Assembly: GCA_904420015.1 (NCBI GenBank)
Contig: CAJFTS010000012.1
Location: 1-64,000 of the forward strand
Source: an uncultured Clostridia bacterium
GTDB taxonomy: Bacteria; Bacillota; Clostridia; Oscillospirales; Acutalibacteraceae
Reading direction: 5' to 3'
DNA: 64,000 nucleotides
Part shown: piece after piece, positions 43,668-53,112 of the stretch
How the letters are laid out: each line of letters begins with the position of its first letter
Numbering within the stretch: position 1 is the stretch's first letter
The notes under the pieces: model-generated
What the model saw: only the letters and a program-made list of their open reading frames with translations
The model's database searches: none
What the model was told of the DNA's origin: nothing
Program-made: the position numbers and the translations under genes

Positions 43668-45587
43668 TTATACGGAGGCGGTTTCCAATACCGCTTCCTC
43701 CATCTTTTTTGCAGAAACATCAAAATCCTGCATGGGAGTTTTCCGAATCGGGACAATCCGCTGCAGGGCATAGGACGCCGCCTTGGGATCCTGTTGGATT
43801 TCCGCCGACAGGGTTTCCAGTTTTTCCATCAGGTTCGCCCCTTCGCCGGGCAAAGGACGGGTAATCATAATCCGGTTGTGGGCCGTGGTAATCAGCCGAT
43901 CCCGTTCATCGTCCAAAATCAGCTCCTCATAAAGCTTTTCGCCCGGACGCAGGCCCACGTACTTTACCATAATGTCGATATCCGGTTTATAGCCCATCAG
44001 ACGAATCATATTTCGGGCCAGATCATCGATCTTGACCGGCTTGCCCATATCCAGCACATAGATGGCGCCGCTTTCCGCCATGCCGCCGGCTTGCAGCACC
44101 AGCTGGGCCGCTTCCGGAATGGTCATAAAGTACCGGGTGATGTCCGGATGGGTGACACAGACCGGGCCGCCCGATTCAATCTGCTTCTTAAACAGGGGTA
44201 CCACGCTGCCGTTGGAACCGAGCACATTGCCGAAGCGCACCGCCATAAACCGGGTTTTGCTGACGGTCGCCATATGCCGGATGATGATCTCCGTCACCCG
44301 CTTGGTGGCGCCCATGATATTGGTGGGATTGACGGCCTTGTCGGTAGACAGGAGGACGAACCGCTTCACCCCGTACTGGTCGGCGCACTGGGCTACATTC
44401 AGGGTACCGAACACGTTGTTCTTAATGGCCTCGGCAGGGCTGTCCTCCATCAAGGGGACATGCTTATGGGCCGCCGCATGAAAAACGATGCTGGGATGGT
44501 ACTCTCTAAAGACTTCCTCCAGCCGCTCCTTATCCCGCACCGAACCGATCAGGATCAGGCTTTTGAGCGCGCTGCCGTACCGGTCCTTGAGCTCGTTTTG
44601 CAGCTCGTAGGCGTTGTTTTCGTATATGTCGAAGATAATCAGCAGTTTCGGGGAGAACCGGGCAATCTGCCGGCAAAGCTCCGAACCGATGGAGCCGCCA
44701 CCGCCGGTGACCAGCACCACATTGTCTTTGAGGTATTCGCTGATGCTCTGCATGTCCAGCTTGACCTCGTCGCGCAGCAGCAGGTCGGAGATGTTCAGCT
44801 CCCGCACCTCGCCGATGGGCCGGGTCCCGTCCTGGATTTCGCTCAAAGGCGGGACCATCTTGATTTTGCATTTGGTTTTGGTACAATTGCTCACAATCCG
44901 CTCATATTGATCGGAGGTGGCGGATGGGATGGCGATATAGATATCGTCGATGGAGAATTGCTCGGCCAGCTCCTGGATACGGTCCACGCCGTAGAGGACC
45001 GATACGCCGCGGATTTGGGTATGATGCTTTTTGATGTCGTCATCCACCACGATGACCGGCGTACCCCGTTTGGGCCCTTCATTGAGCAGGTCATGCACCA
45101 AAGCGGAGCCGGCGTTTCCGCCGCCTACCACCATAATCCGGCGGTAGACCTTATCCTCCACTGCCGCGATGGAGGTCTGTACATGGATGTAGCGGTTGAT
45201 AAAGCGGGAAAACAGAAGAAAGCAAATCGACACGATGGCGCCCATTACATATACCGACAAAGGCAGAAGCAGGTTAAAAATCAACCCGTAGAGGAAATAG
45301 AAAACCATCGCCGTGATACAACCCATAGCGACCCGCCCGATATCCAAAGACGACGCATAGAGCCACAGAACGTGGTAAACCCGGTAGGCGCAGAGACTGA
45401 GCACGGTAAAGATAGACAGAGCCCAGAAGCTTTTAAAATAGTCGGTCAGGAGAGCGGGCGTCAGATCAAAATCATGAAGCAGCAGGTAGGAAAAAACCAC
45501 TGCGACATTGACCATAATCACATCCAGCAGGGCCAAGCCGATTTTAGGAAGCAGAACAGGGAAGAAAAGCTTTTTTTTCTTTGTCAT
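43668..45587 (-). CDS. CapD/FlaA1-type membrane nucleotide-sugar dehydratase/epimerase
   Basis: A 639-residue protein. Four N-terminal membrane helices (about 10-120) precede a CoA-binding-like Rossmann region (VVGGGNAGSALVHDLLN) and the catalytic SDR domain with VTGGGGSIGSELCRQIARF, AAHKHVPLMEDSP, and STDKAVNPTNIMGATKR (the S-M-K triad of the WbpM/FlaA1 family). Such enzymes are UDP-GlcNAc 4,6-dehydratases, making 4-keto-6-deoxy sugars that aminotransferases can convert to amino sugars. It could feed the aminotransferase at 58734-59870. ATG 45587 is preferred; the in-frame ATG 42 bases upstream has no ribosome site. Confidence 0.9.
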   Translation of the reverse strand: MTKKKKLFFPVLLPKIGLALLDVIMVNVAVVFSYLLLHDFDLTPALLTDYFKSFWALSIFTVLSLCAYRVYHVLWLYASSLDIGRVAMGCITAMVFYFLYGLIFNLLLPLSVYVMGAIVSICFLLFSRFINRYIHVQTSIAAVEDKVYRRIMVVGGGNAGSALVHDLLNEGPKRGTPVIVVDDDIKKHHTQIRGVSVLYGVDRIQELAEQFSIDDIYIAIPSATSDQYERIVSNCTKTKCKIKMVPPLSEIQDGTRPIGEVRELNISDLLLRDEVKLDMQSISEYLKDNVVLVTGGGGSIGSELCRQIARFSPKLLIIFDIYENNAYELQNELKDRYGSALKSLILIGSVRDKERLEEVFREYHPSIVFHAAAHKHVPLMEDSPAEAIKNNVFGTLNVAQCADQYGVKRFVLLSTDKAVNPTNIMGATKRVTEIIIRHMATVSKTRFMAVRFGNVLGSNGSVVPLFKKQIESGGPVCVTHPDITRYFMTIPEAAQLVLQAGGMAESGAIYVLDMGKPVKIDDLARNMIRLMGYKPDIDIMVKYVGLRPGEKLYEELILDDERDRLITTAHNRIMITRPLPGEGANLMEKLETLSAEIQQDPKAASYALQRIVPIRKTPMQDFDVSAKKMEEAVLETASV

Positions 45588-45723
45588 ATGGATACATCCG
45601 CCTTTTTGACAACTGTCGATATTCTTCATTCTATTCTAACTTTTTTAAATCTGCTTGTCAACGCGGACGATGAAACTTATGAAGAAAAGGGGGAATTCGA
45701 GTGCCTTCTTTCCTTATAAAAAG

Positions 45724-47061
45724 TTACATTTTCCTTGACCGGTTGATCCGCTTGTTTTTGCGGCGCTTTTGATTGAGGATAACGGCGATGACCGCATAGG
45801 CCAAAATCAGCGCCACCACCGCGATGACGGCCACCTTGAACCAGGTGGAGGATAATATTTCATTGATTTTTTCCATATAAAATTCGAATTCACTTCGGTT
45901 GACCGATTCTCCCGCCACCAGGTCGATGGTGCCCAGCTCCTCGCCTGCCAGCATCAGCTTGGCGGTACCCAGCTTGTCCCCCTTCTTGATGGGGGCGTCC
46001 ACCGTATCCGGCAGATCGGGGACCAGCAGAATGCTGGATTTTTCAATGTTTTTGGGAACCAGCGCCGAGAAATCCTCGCCCGGATAGGCAAGAACGCTGT
46101 CCTTCTCATCGCCTAAGTGGACGTTGACTTCCCCGCTGGGTTCCTGCTGATCCACCAGGGATTTTACCTGGAAATTGGGCAGAGCCCATTCATAGAGATT
46201 GATGGCGTCCATAAAATTGTACATGTCGGAGATGGGCTCCCCGTTTTCATCCTCCGACGGTGCGCCCAGGGTGATGAGCAGGTAGGTATACCCGTCCTGA
46301 GAGGCGGTGGAGATTAGGTTCCGGCCCGCCTCGGGGGTGTAGCCGGTCTTGATACCCTTGGCAAGGCTGTAGTAATACTTCCCGCCGGTGGCCTGGTCCA
46401 TCAGCAAATTGGTGGTCACCAGGGTGCGTTCCTCGTTCATGTTGGTCGCCGGCATCCGGTACCGGGCGGTGGAACAGATTTCCATAAAGACCGGCAGCTG
46501 CATGGCGTTTTGCACGATTTTATACAGGTCCCGGGCGGTGGTGTACTGTTCTTCCTCGTGAAGCCCATGAGGATTGACGAAATGGGTATTTTCACAGCCG
46601 AGCTCCTTGACCCGTTCGTTCATCATATCCACAAAATTGCTCACGCTGCCGCCCACCGCGTCGGCCACCACGTTGGAGCCCTCGCAGGCCGATTTGACCA
46701 TGACCGCGTACAAAAGCTGGCGCATGGTCAGCACCTCGCCGTCCTTGAGCCCGGCGTTGGAATAGCCCCAGCCCAGGTCGTCAAACAAAGCCCCGTCCAC
46801 GGTAACCTGCTCGTCGAGCCGGTCCCCCCATTCCTCCAGGGCGATCATGGTGGTGACTATCTTGGTCAGGGAGGCCGGGTACATCCTTTTGTCCGCGTTT
46901 TTCTCATATATGATCTCACCCGTCTCCACGTTGACCATCAGCACCGCCTCCGAACGTACCGGGACGCTGTCCGGCGGCGTGTAGGAGGCCGATGCGGAAA
47001 ACGGCATGAGCAGCAATGCGATCGTCAATAAGGCAGACAGGAAAATTGCCTTTTTGTTCAT
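45724..47061 (-). CDS. D-alanyl-D-alanine carboxypeptidase, S11 family
   Basis: A 445-residue penicillin-binding protein of the DacF/PBP5 type. Signal peptide at residues 1-26, SxxK box PASLTK (Ser64, Lys67), a KTG box in GIKTGYTPEAGRN, and a C-terminal membrane helix (about 408-430) with a basic tail. The middle SxN box is SAC (Ser124, Cys126) in VKSACEGSN; the Asn is replaced by Cys. It trims pentapeptides in the wall. The start at the second ATG is chosen because GGAGGG is 8 bases upstream of it and only 2 from the first. Confidence 0.92.
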   Translation of the reverse strand: MNKKAIFLSALLTIALLLMPFSASASYTPPDSVPVRSEAVLMVNVETGEIIYEKNADKRMYPASLTKIVTTMIALEEWGDRLDEQVTVDGALFDDLGWGYSNAGLKDGEVLTMRQLLYAVMVKSACEGSNVVADAVGGSVSNFVDMMNERVKELGCENTHFVNPHGLHEEEQYTTARDLYKIVQNAMQLPVFMEICSTARYRMPATNMNEERTLVTTNLLMDQATGGKYYYSLAKGIKTGYTPEAGRNLISTASQDGYTYLLITLGAPSEDENGEPISDMYNFMDAINLYEWALPNFQVKSLVDQQEPSGEVNVHLGDEKDSVLAYPGEDFSALVPKNIEKSSILLVPDLPDTVDAPIKKGDKLGTAKLMLAGEELGTIDLVAGESVNRSEFEFYMEKINEILSSTWFKVAVIAVVALILAYAVIAVILNQKRRKNKRINRSRKM

Positions 47062-47236
47062 GGACATTTCCCTCCAATGTGCTATACTATATATTCACGA
47101 TGGAATTTTTTCTAGTATATCAGGATTTGCGTGAAAAGAAAAGGCATTTTTCTGCAGGGAAAGGTGTCTTTCCAGCCGTTATAGAGCTATGGATCGGATT
47201 GGCGGCTATTTACCTTTTTCTGGAGGGATTTTTGGT

Positions 47237-47920
47237 TTGATTTATGTGACAGGCGACCTGCACGGGGAGCTGGCGCGGTTCTCCGAACGGCAGATGAAGG
47301 TGGTAAAAAAGCGCGACACCCTTTTGGTCTGCGGGGATTTCGGCTTTGTATGGGATGGGGGCAAGGAGGAGCAGAAAGCCCTCAAGACCTTAGGAAAGCT
47401 TCCCTTTACCATCGCCTTTGTAGACGGGGCGCATGAAAATTTTGAGCTGCTCGGCCGGCTGCCGGTAAGCGAGTGGTGCGGCGGGAAGGTCCGCCGTCTG
47501 CAGGAGAATACGGTGCAGCTGATGCGAGGCGAAATTTACGAAATCGAGGGGGAACGCATCTTCGCCTTCGGCGGCGGGGAGAGCCCGGACAAGGATATCC
47601 GCAAGGAGGACGGCCATTGGTGGGCAAAGGAGCTCCCGTCCCCGGAGGAGATTGAGGAAGGACGGCGCAGCTTGGAGGCGTCCTTCCACCAGGTGGATTA
47701 TATCATCACCCATGAGCCGTCCGCGGCGGTCAAGGGGATGCTCAACTTGGGGGAGGATTCCATCAATTCCCTAAATATTTTCTTTGACGAGGTGGCGAAA
47801 ACCTGTCAGTATAAGCGTTGGTTTTTCGGCAGCTGCCATGTGGATAAGGTGATTTCGCCCAAACAGATTGCGGTGTTCGGGGATGTGCTTCCCTTGGACT
47901 TAAAGCGAAAGAAGCGGTGA
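47237..47920 (+). CDS. Metallophosphoesterase
   Basis: A 227-residue calcineurin-like phosphoesterase: YVTGDLHGEL (D-x-H), LLVCGDFGFVWDGG (GD), FVDGAHENFE (G-(A/N)-H-(D/E)), YIITHEP and a late GSCHVDK. These supply the two-metal site. Substrate unknown. The likely start is TTG at 47237 with GGAGGG 9 bases upstream. It precedes sbcD by 7 bases, so a link to DNA repair or nucleotide turnover is possible but unproven. Confidence 0.85.
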   Translation: MIYVTGDLHGELARFSERQMKVVKKRDTLLVCGDFGFVWDGGKEEQKALKTLGKLPFTIAFVDGAHENFELLGRLPVSEWCGGKVRRLQENTVQLMRGEIYEIEGERIFAFGGGESPDKDIRKEDGHWWAKELPSPEEIEEGRRSLEASFHQVDYIITHEPSAAVKGMLNLGEDSINSLNIFFDEVAKTCQYKRWFFGSCHVDKVISPKQIAVFGDVLPLDLKRKKR

Positions 47921-47927
47921 GGCGGTT

Positions 47928-49079
47928 ATGAAGCTGCTGCATACGGCCGACTGGCACTTGGGCAAGGTGATTTTTTCCCGTTCCCTTTTGGAGGAGCAGG
48001 AGCATTTCCTTTTCCATACCTTCCTGCCGGCGGTGGACCGGGAGGATCCGGATCTGATTGTGCTGGCGGGGGACGTATTCGACCGGCCCATTGCGCCGGT
48101 GGAGGCGATCCGGCTGTTCGACGACCTGCTCTACGCTCTATGTGCCGAGAGGGGGCGGAAGGTTGCCGTCATTCCCGGCAACCATGACAGCGCCGACCGG
48201 CTGACGGTGGGCTCGGAAATCCTCAAAAGGCAGGGGCTTTACATCGCCTCCCGGCTCAAGGCGGAGCCGGAGGCGGTTCATTTTTCCGACGAGTTCGGGC
48301 CGGTGGAGCTTTGGATGCTGCCCTATTTTGATCCCGCCCAGGTGCGCGAGGTGTTTCAGGACGAGTCGGTACGGGGGTTCCAGGAGGCCTATGAGCGGGT
48401 GCTTGGAGCGGTGCGGCAACGGCAGACGAAGGGGGCCAGGCAGATCCTCATGGCCCACTGCTTTGTCACCGGCTCGAAAAAGAGCGAGTCGGAATCCCCG
48501 TTGTCCATCGGCGGCAGCGGGGAGATCGACGGCGCTCTCTTTGACGGGTTCGATTACGTGGCCTTGGGCCATCTGCACGGTCCTCAAAGGGCGGCGAAGA
48601 ACGCACGGTATGCGGGCTCGCCGCTTAAATATTCCTTCGACGAGGCCAGGCAGAAGAAATCGCTGACGGTGGCGGAGCTTTCGGCGGATTCGGTGGAGGT
48701 GCGGCAGATCCCTGTCCTTCCCAGGCGGGATATGCGGGTGCTGGAAGGGACCCTGCACGAGCTTTTGCAGGCGGCAAAGACGGATGAGCACCGGGAGGAT
48801 TTTCTCTACGCCAACCTTCTGGACGACGCGCCGGTGTTCGAGCCGATGGCCCGGCTGCGGGAAGGCTATCCCAATCTGCTGGGGCTTACCTGTGCCTGGC
48901 TGCAGGGCGGCCGGAGCCAGGCGCAGGGACGCGACGACCTGCGCAAGGGCCTGCGTGCCCAGAGGGTGGACGACCAGGCGGTTTTGGAGGCGTTTTTGCG
49001 GCAGATCTGCGACCGGGAGCCGGATGAGGACATCACCCGGCTCTTTTGCCGGCTTGCCGAGGAGGAGGAACGCTTATGA
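47928..49079 (+). CDS. sbcD: Exonuclease SbcCD, nuclease subunit SbcD
   Basis: A 383-residue Mre11-type nuclease: MKLLHTADWHLGKVIFSRSL at the start, LAGDVFDRPIAP, VAVIPGNHDSADRL, and YVALGHLHGPQ carry the metal ligands. With SbcC it opens hairpins and trims DNA ends blocked by protein. It overlaps sbcC by 4 bases (ATGA). Confidence 0.95.
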   Translation: MKLLHTADWHLGKVIFSRSLLEEQEHFLFHTFLPAVDREDPDLIVLAGDVFDRPIAPVEAIRLFDDLLYALCAERGRKVAVIPGNHDSADRLTVGSEILKRQGLYIASRLKAEPEAVHFSDEFGPVELWMLPYFDPAQVREVFQDESVRGFQEAYERVLGAVRQRQTKGARQILMAHCFVTGSKKSESESPLSIGGSGEIDGALFDGFDYVALGHLHGPQRAAKNARYAGSPLKYSFDEARQKKSLTVAELSADSVEVRQIPVLPRRDMRVLEGTLHELLQAAKTDEHREDFLYANLLDDAPVFEPMARLREGYPNLLGLTCAWLQGGRSQAQGRDDLRKGLRAQRVDDQAVLEAFLRQICDREPDEDITRLFCRLAEEEERL

Positions 49080-52000
49080 GACCGGACAAGATTGTCATGC
49101 AGTGCTTCGGCGCTTATCTGAGCCGCAGCGAGGTGGATTTTTCCCGGCTGGCCGGGGCCTCTCTCTTTTTGATCTGCGGCCCAACCGGCAGCGGAAAGAC
49201 CACCTTGCTCGACGCCATGAGCTGCGCCTTATACGGACGGGCGACCGGCGCGCTGCGAAAGGACTGGAAGGAGCTTCGCAGCACCGGTGCGCCCCAGGAC
49301 ACGCCCACCGTGGTGGAATTCGTGTTTTCCTTGGGAGATAAACGATACCGGTTTTTGCGTACCTTCAGCGAACGGGTGGTCAAAAAACGAGCGGGCGGCA
49401 CAGAGCTTAAGCAGGAGAGCACGGCCGAGTGCTTTTTCTATGAGGCCGACGGCTGGCGGCTGCTTTGCACCGGGCTGGAGGTGGCCCAGAAGGCAAAGGA
49501 GCTGTTGGGCTTTACCTATGAGCAGTTTTCCCAGGTGATTGTGCTGCCGCAGGGGGAATTCCGCAAGCTGCTCACCGCGTCCTCCAGCGAAAAGGAGGGA
49601 ATACTGGAGGTCCTCTTCGCCACTGGCAGGTGGAAGCGGCTTGCCGAGCGGGCGGCCCGCCATGCCGCCGGACTGCGGGATAGGCAGAAGGAATTGACCG
49701 CGCAGTTAGGGCCGCTTCTGGCGGCGGGCCAGGCAAAGGATATCCCCGAGCTGCTCGCCAGGTTCGATGCGTGCCGGGAGGAATACCAAGCCGCCAGGAA
49801 GCAGGCGGCGGTTTTGGAGGAGAAGCTGGCCGAGGCTAACGCAGCGCTGCAGGAGGCCACGCGGCAGAAGGAGCGGTTTGACCGCAAAAGGGCGGCGGAG
49901 GAAAAGGAAAAGCAGCTTCTCATGCAGGCCCCCCGGATAAAGCGGCTGCGCGAGCGGTATGACTACGGCGTGAAGCTCAAGGGGACGGCGCCCTACTGGC
50001 GGATGTGGCAGACGGCCCGGACGCGCAGGGAAGAGTCCCAGCGGGAGGCGGAGGAGAGCCGCAGGCGGGAAGCCGCAGCGGCGCATGCCTGCCGCCAGGC
50101 GGAGGAAGCGGCCGAGGGGATTGCGGCTTTGCAGGAGGAGACGCAGGAGGAAAGCCGCCGCCTGGCTGAGTTGCAGCGGGCGCTGGAGGACGCGAAGCGT
50201 CTTGCCGGGGCGAGGGCGGCGAAAGAGGCGGCCGCCCTGGCCGCAGACCAGGCAAAAGAGCGGGAGCAGGAGGCGGCCGCCCGGACGGCGGTTTTGCAGG
50301 GCCGAATCGAGAAGGGCGAAGCCTACCTGCGCGAGCAGTTTGAGACCCATCTTTCCAGGCTGCCGGAGTTTTCGCTGCAGGTGCAGACGCTTATGGGCGC
50401 CAAGGAGGCCCTTGCCGCCATGCAGGAGGCCCAGCGGGCGGAACGGCAGGCGTTTGCCGCGCAGCTGGCGGCCCGCAAAGAGACGGTGGACGCCCAGCGT
50501 ATCTTTGCGCACAAACGGGAAAAGGTAATACAGATGGAGGCGGCGTCCCGGGCGGACGCGGCTTATCTGCTGGCCGGCCTGCTCAAAGAGGAGGAGCCCT
50601 GCCCGGTATGCGGCTCGCGGCATCATCCGCATCCCGCCCGGCCGGCGGGGCATGCACCGGCGCCCCAGGAGCTGCAGCAGGCCCGGGAGCAGGAGGAGGC
50701 GGCGAAGGCGGCCTATGAAGCGGCGGGACAGGAGCTGCACCGCCGGGAGACGGCCTATGAAGCAGCCGGGCAGGCGCTGGCCCGGGCGACGGAGGGCTTT
50801 GCCCGGTATGAGATGCAGCCGGAGCAGATCGACCCGGCACTGCAACAGGCGCAGGAGCGGCTCTCCTTCGCCCGGAAGGCGCAGCGGGAACGGCCCAAGT
50901 ACGAAGCGGCGCTGCAAAGCCTGCGCAGGTCCCTTCCCAAGGCGAAGGAAGAGGAGGAGGCCTGCCGCCGGGAGACGCGGCAGGCCGAGGTGGATGCCGC
51001 TAAGGCCCAGGCGAGCGTACAGGAGCTGCAGCAAGCGCTGACGGGAAAAGAAACCGATGCCTACAAGCTGGGCGGATCCATTGAAAGGCTGACCGAGCGG
51101 GTCAAAGAGAAAAAAGAGAGGATGGAGCGTCTGCAGGAGGCGCTTAGCCAGGCCAGGTCCCGGCTGGCCGGGGCGAAAGAGAGGGCCGCGGCGGCGGGGC
51201 AGGCGGAGGAAAAGGCGGCAAGGCAGCTGGAAGCCGCCTTGTTAGACTACCGCAGCCAGTGCGAAGCCGCCGGGCTGCCGGTGGGAGAGGACCCGGTTTC
51301 CCAGACGGAATTGCTCGAGGGCTTGCCCCGGATGGAGCGGGAGATTTCCAGCTATGAAAAGGAGCGGGCGGCGGTCAGGGAAACGATTGAGCAGCTTTCC
51401 GAGCAGCTCAAGGGCCTTAATGCGCCCGATCTCGCCGGCAAAACGGCGGGGCGGGACGCCCTTTCCCGGGAAAAGGCACAGCGGGACGAAGCCCTTGGCC
51501 GGCTGCGGGAGCGGGAGGGAACGCTCAAGCAGGCGTGCGGCCGGGCACAGGCTCTCGCGAAAGCCCAGGAAGAGCTGGAGGAGCAATACCGCACCGCCGG
51601 CGCCCTTTCGGACCTCCTCAGCGGGAAAAACCCCCGCAAGACCCCCATTCACCAGTTTGTGCTTGGCATCATGCTCGACGATATCGTCAGCGCCGCCAAC
51701 CAGTATCTGCTCCATCTCAGCCGGGGTCAATACAGCCTTGTGCGGATGGATAAGCAGGGAGGACAGGGCTACCGGGGGCTGGATTTGTATGTCCTAGACG
51801 GCTACCGGGGCGGGGAGCGAAGCGTCAACACCCTGTCGGGAGGGGAGCTGTTTTTGGCCTCGCTGGCGTTGGCCTTTGGGCTGGCGGACACGGTGCAGAG
51901 CTATGCGGGCGGCATCCGGCTCGACTCGGTCTTTATTGACGAGGGCTTCGGCACCCTGGATGCCCAAACGCTTGAATGCGTGATGCGCGCCCTGTCCGAG

Positions 52001-52126
52001 CTGCAGGCGGGAGGGCGGCTTATCGGCATCATCTCCCATGTGCAGGAGCTGCGGGAGCGGATTGCGGCGAAAATCGAGGTATCCCCTGACCCGCGGGGAG
52101 GCAGCCGGGTGGAACTGGTCTGCTGA
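49076..52126 (+). CDS. sbcC: Exonuclease SbcCD, ATPase subunit SbcC
   Basis: A 1016-residue Rad50-type SMC protein. Walker A GPTGSGKTT is near the N-terminus after FGAYLSRSEVDFSRLAGASL. Two long coiled-coil arms, very rich in Ala, Glu, Arg and Gln, flank the zinc hook CPVCGSRHHP near the middle. The C-terminal lobe has LSGGELFLASLALAFGLAD and VFIDEGFGTLD (signature and Walker B). ATG 49076 overlaps the sbcD stop and gives the standard MRPDKIVMQCFGAYL start. Confidence 0.95.
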   Translation: MRPDKIVMQCFGAYLSRSEVDFSRLAGASLFLICGPTGSGKTTLLDAMSCALYGRATGALRKDWKELRSTGAPQDTPTVVEFVFSLGDKRYRFLRTFSERVVKKRAGGTELKQESTAECFFYEADGWRLLCTGLEVAQKAKELLGFTYEQFSQVIVLPQGEFRKLLTASSSEKEGILEVLFATGRWKRLAERAARHAAGLRDRQKELTAQLGPLLAAGQAKDIPELLARFDACREEYQAARKQAAVLEEKLAEANAALQEATRQKERFDRKRAAEEKEKQLLMQAPRIKRLRERYDYGVKLKGTAPYWRMWQTARTRREESQREAEESRRREAAAAHACRQAEEAAEGIAALQEETQEESRRLAELQRALEDAKRLAGARAAKEAAALAADQAKEREQEAAARTAVLQGRIEKGEAYLREQFETHLSRLPEFSLQVQTLMGAKEALAAMQEAQRAERQAFAAQLAARKETVDAQRIFAHKREKVIQMEAASRADAAYLLAGLLKEEEPCPVCGSRHHPHPARPAGHAPAPQELQQAREQEEAAKAAYEAAGQELHRRETAYEAAGQALARATEGFARYEMQPEQIDPALQQAQERLSFARKAQRERPKYEAALQSLRRSLPKAKEEEEACRRETRQAEVDAAKAQASVQELQQALTGKETDAYKLGGSIERLTERVKEKKERMERLQEALSQARSRLAGAKERAAAAGQAEEKAARQLEAALLDYRSQCEAAGLPVGEDPVSQTELLEGLPRMEREISSYEKERAAVRETIEQLSEQLKGLNAPDLAGKTAGRDALSREKAQRDEALGRLREREGTLKQACGRAQALAKAQEELEEQYRTAGALSDLLSGKNPRKTPIHQFVLGIMLDDIVSAANQYLLHLSRGQYSLVRMDKQGGQGYRGLDLYVLDGYRGGERSVNTLSGGELFLASLALAFGLADTVQSYAGGIRLDSVFIDEGFGTLDAQTLECVMRALSELQAGGRLIGIISHVQELRERIAAKIEVSPDPRGGSRVELVC

Positions 52127-52161
52127 CCGGCGAGCGCATCAGGTAAAAGGAGGAGCAGAAG

Positions 52162-53112
52162 GTGGCATACGAAAAGACGGCGGGATTTTTTGAAAGCGCC
52201 AATGGAATCGATCGGGTGGCTTACTATATTTACACCCCCAAGGAGACGCCTTGGGCGATTTTGCAGCTGTCCCACGGGATGTGCGAGTACATCCAGAGGT
52301 ACGAGCAGGTTCCCTTTCTCGACGTGCTGACCGGGGCGGGGGTACTCGTCTGCGGCAACGACCACCTGGGTCATGGAAGCACGGCTCCTACAAGGGAGGA
52401 TCTGGGCTATTTCGACCAGAAGGACGGCTGGCGGACGCTGCCGGAGGACCTGCATCGGATGACCGCGCTCATCCGCGGGCGGTATCCCGGCCTGCCGCTT
52501 TTCCTGCTCGGGCACAGCATGGGCTCCTTTGCCGCGCGGGCGTACCTGAGCCGGTATGGGGAGGAGCTGACCGGCGCCATTCTGGTGGGCACCAGCGGGG
52601 GGCAACCGCTGGCGGGCGTTGGAATGGCGCTGGCAAGGCTTATCGGCGTATGCAAAGGGGAGCGGTACCGCAGCCGGCTGATAAACGGCATGGCCTTCGG
52701 GCTTTATAACCGCAGATATAAAACCCGCCGCTCCTCCTTCGACTGGCTTACCCGCGAAAATGAGGTTGTGGACCGGTATGTGAAGGATCCTTACTGCCAT
52801 TTTCTGTTTACCATCAACGGGTTTTACAACCTCTTTCACCTGCTTAAAACCGTATCGGGCAAAGATTGGGCCGAGAGCGTCCCCAAGGACCTGCCCATCC
52901 TCCTGCTCAGCGGGGATATGGACCCGGTGGGCCAATTCGGCAAGGGGGTCGAAAAGGTGGCGAGACGGCTGAAAGAGGCCGGGGTCAGGCAGGTAAGCTG
53001 CAAGCTTTACAAGGATGCGCGGCATGAGATCATCAACGAGACCAATCGGGACGAGGTCTATCGGGATCTTTTACAGTTCCTAAAAGCAAAGGGAAAAGGG
53101 GAAACGGTATGA
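52162..53112 (+). CDS. Alpha/beta hydrolase (monoacylglycerol lipase/lysophospholipase-like)
   Basis: A 316-residue serine hydrolase: oxyanion region LQLSHGMCEYIQRY, nucleophile elbow LGHSMGS with Ser119, acid Asp in LLLSGDMDPVGQFG, and the histidine in KDARHEIINETN. This is the Hydrolase_4 (monoglyceride lipase, PldB) type. GTG start with AAGGAGGAG upstream. It overlaps tyrA by 4 bases; a metabolic tie with tyrosine synthesis is not apparent. Confidence 0.88.
   Translation: MAYEKTAGFFESANGIDRVAYYIYTPKETPWAILQLSHGMCEYIQRYEQVPFLDVLTGAGVLVCGNDHLGHGSTAPTREDLGYFDQKDGWRTLPEDLHRMTALIRGRYPGLPLFLLGHSMGSFAARAYLSRYGEELTGAILVGTSGGQPLAGVGMALARLIGVCKGERYRSRLINGMAFGLYNRRYKTRRSSFDWLTRENEVVDRYVKDPYCHFLFTINGFYNLFHLLKTVSGKDWAESVPKDLPILLLSGDMDPVGQFGKGVEKVARRLKEAGVRQVSCKLYKDARHEIINETNRDEVYRDLLQFLKAKGKGETV

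Noticed and set aside
49706-51034. 442-codon frame antisense to sbcC
   Set aside because: Leu/Arg-rich shadow of the coiled-coil coding sequence; no domain features.
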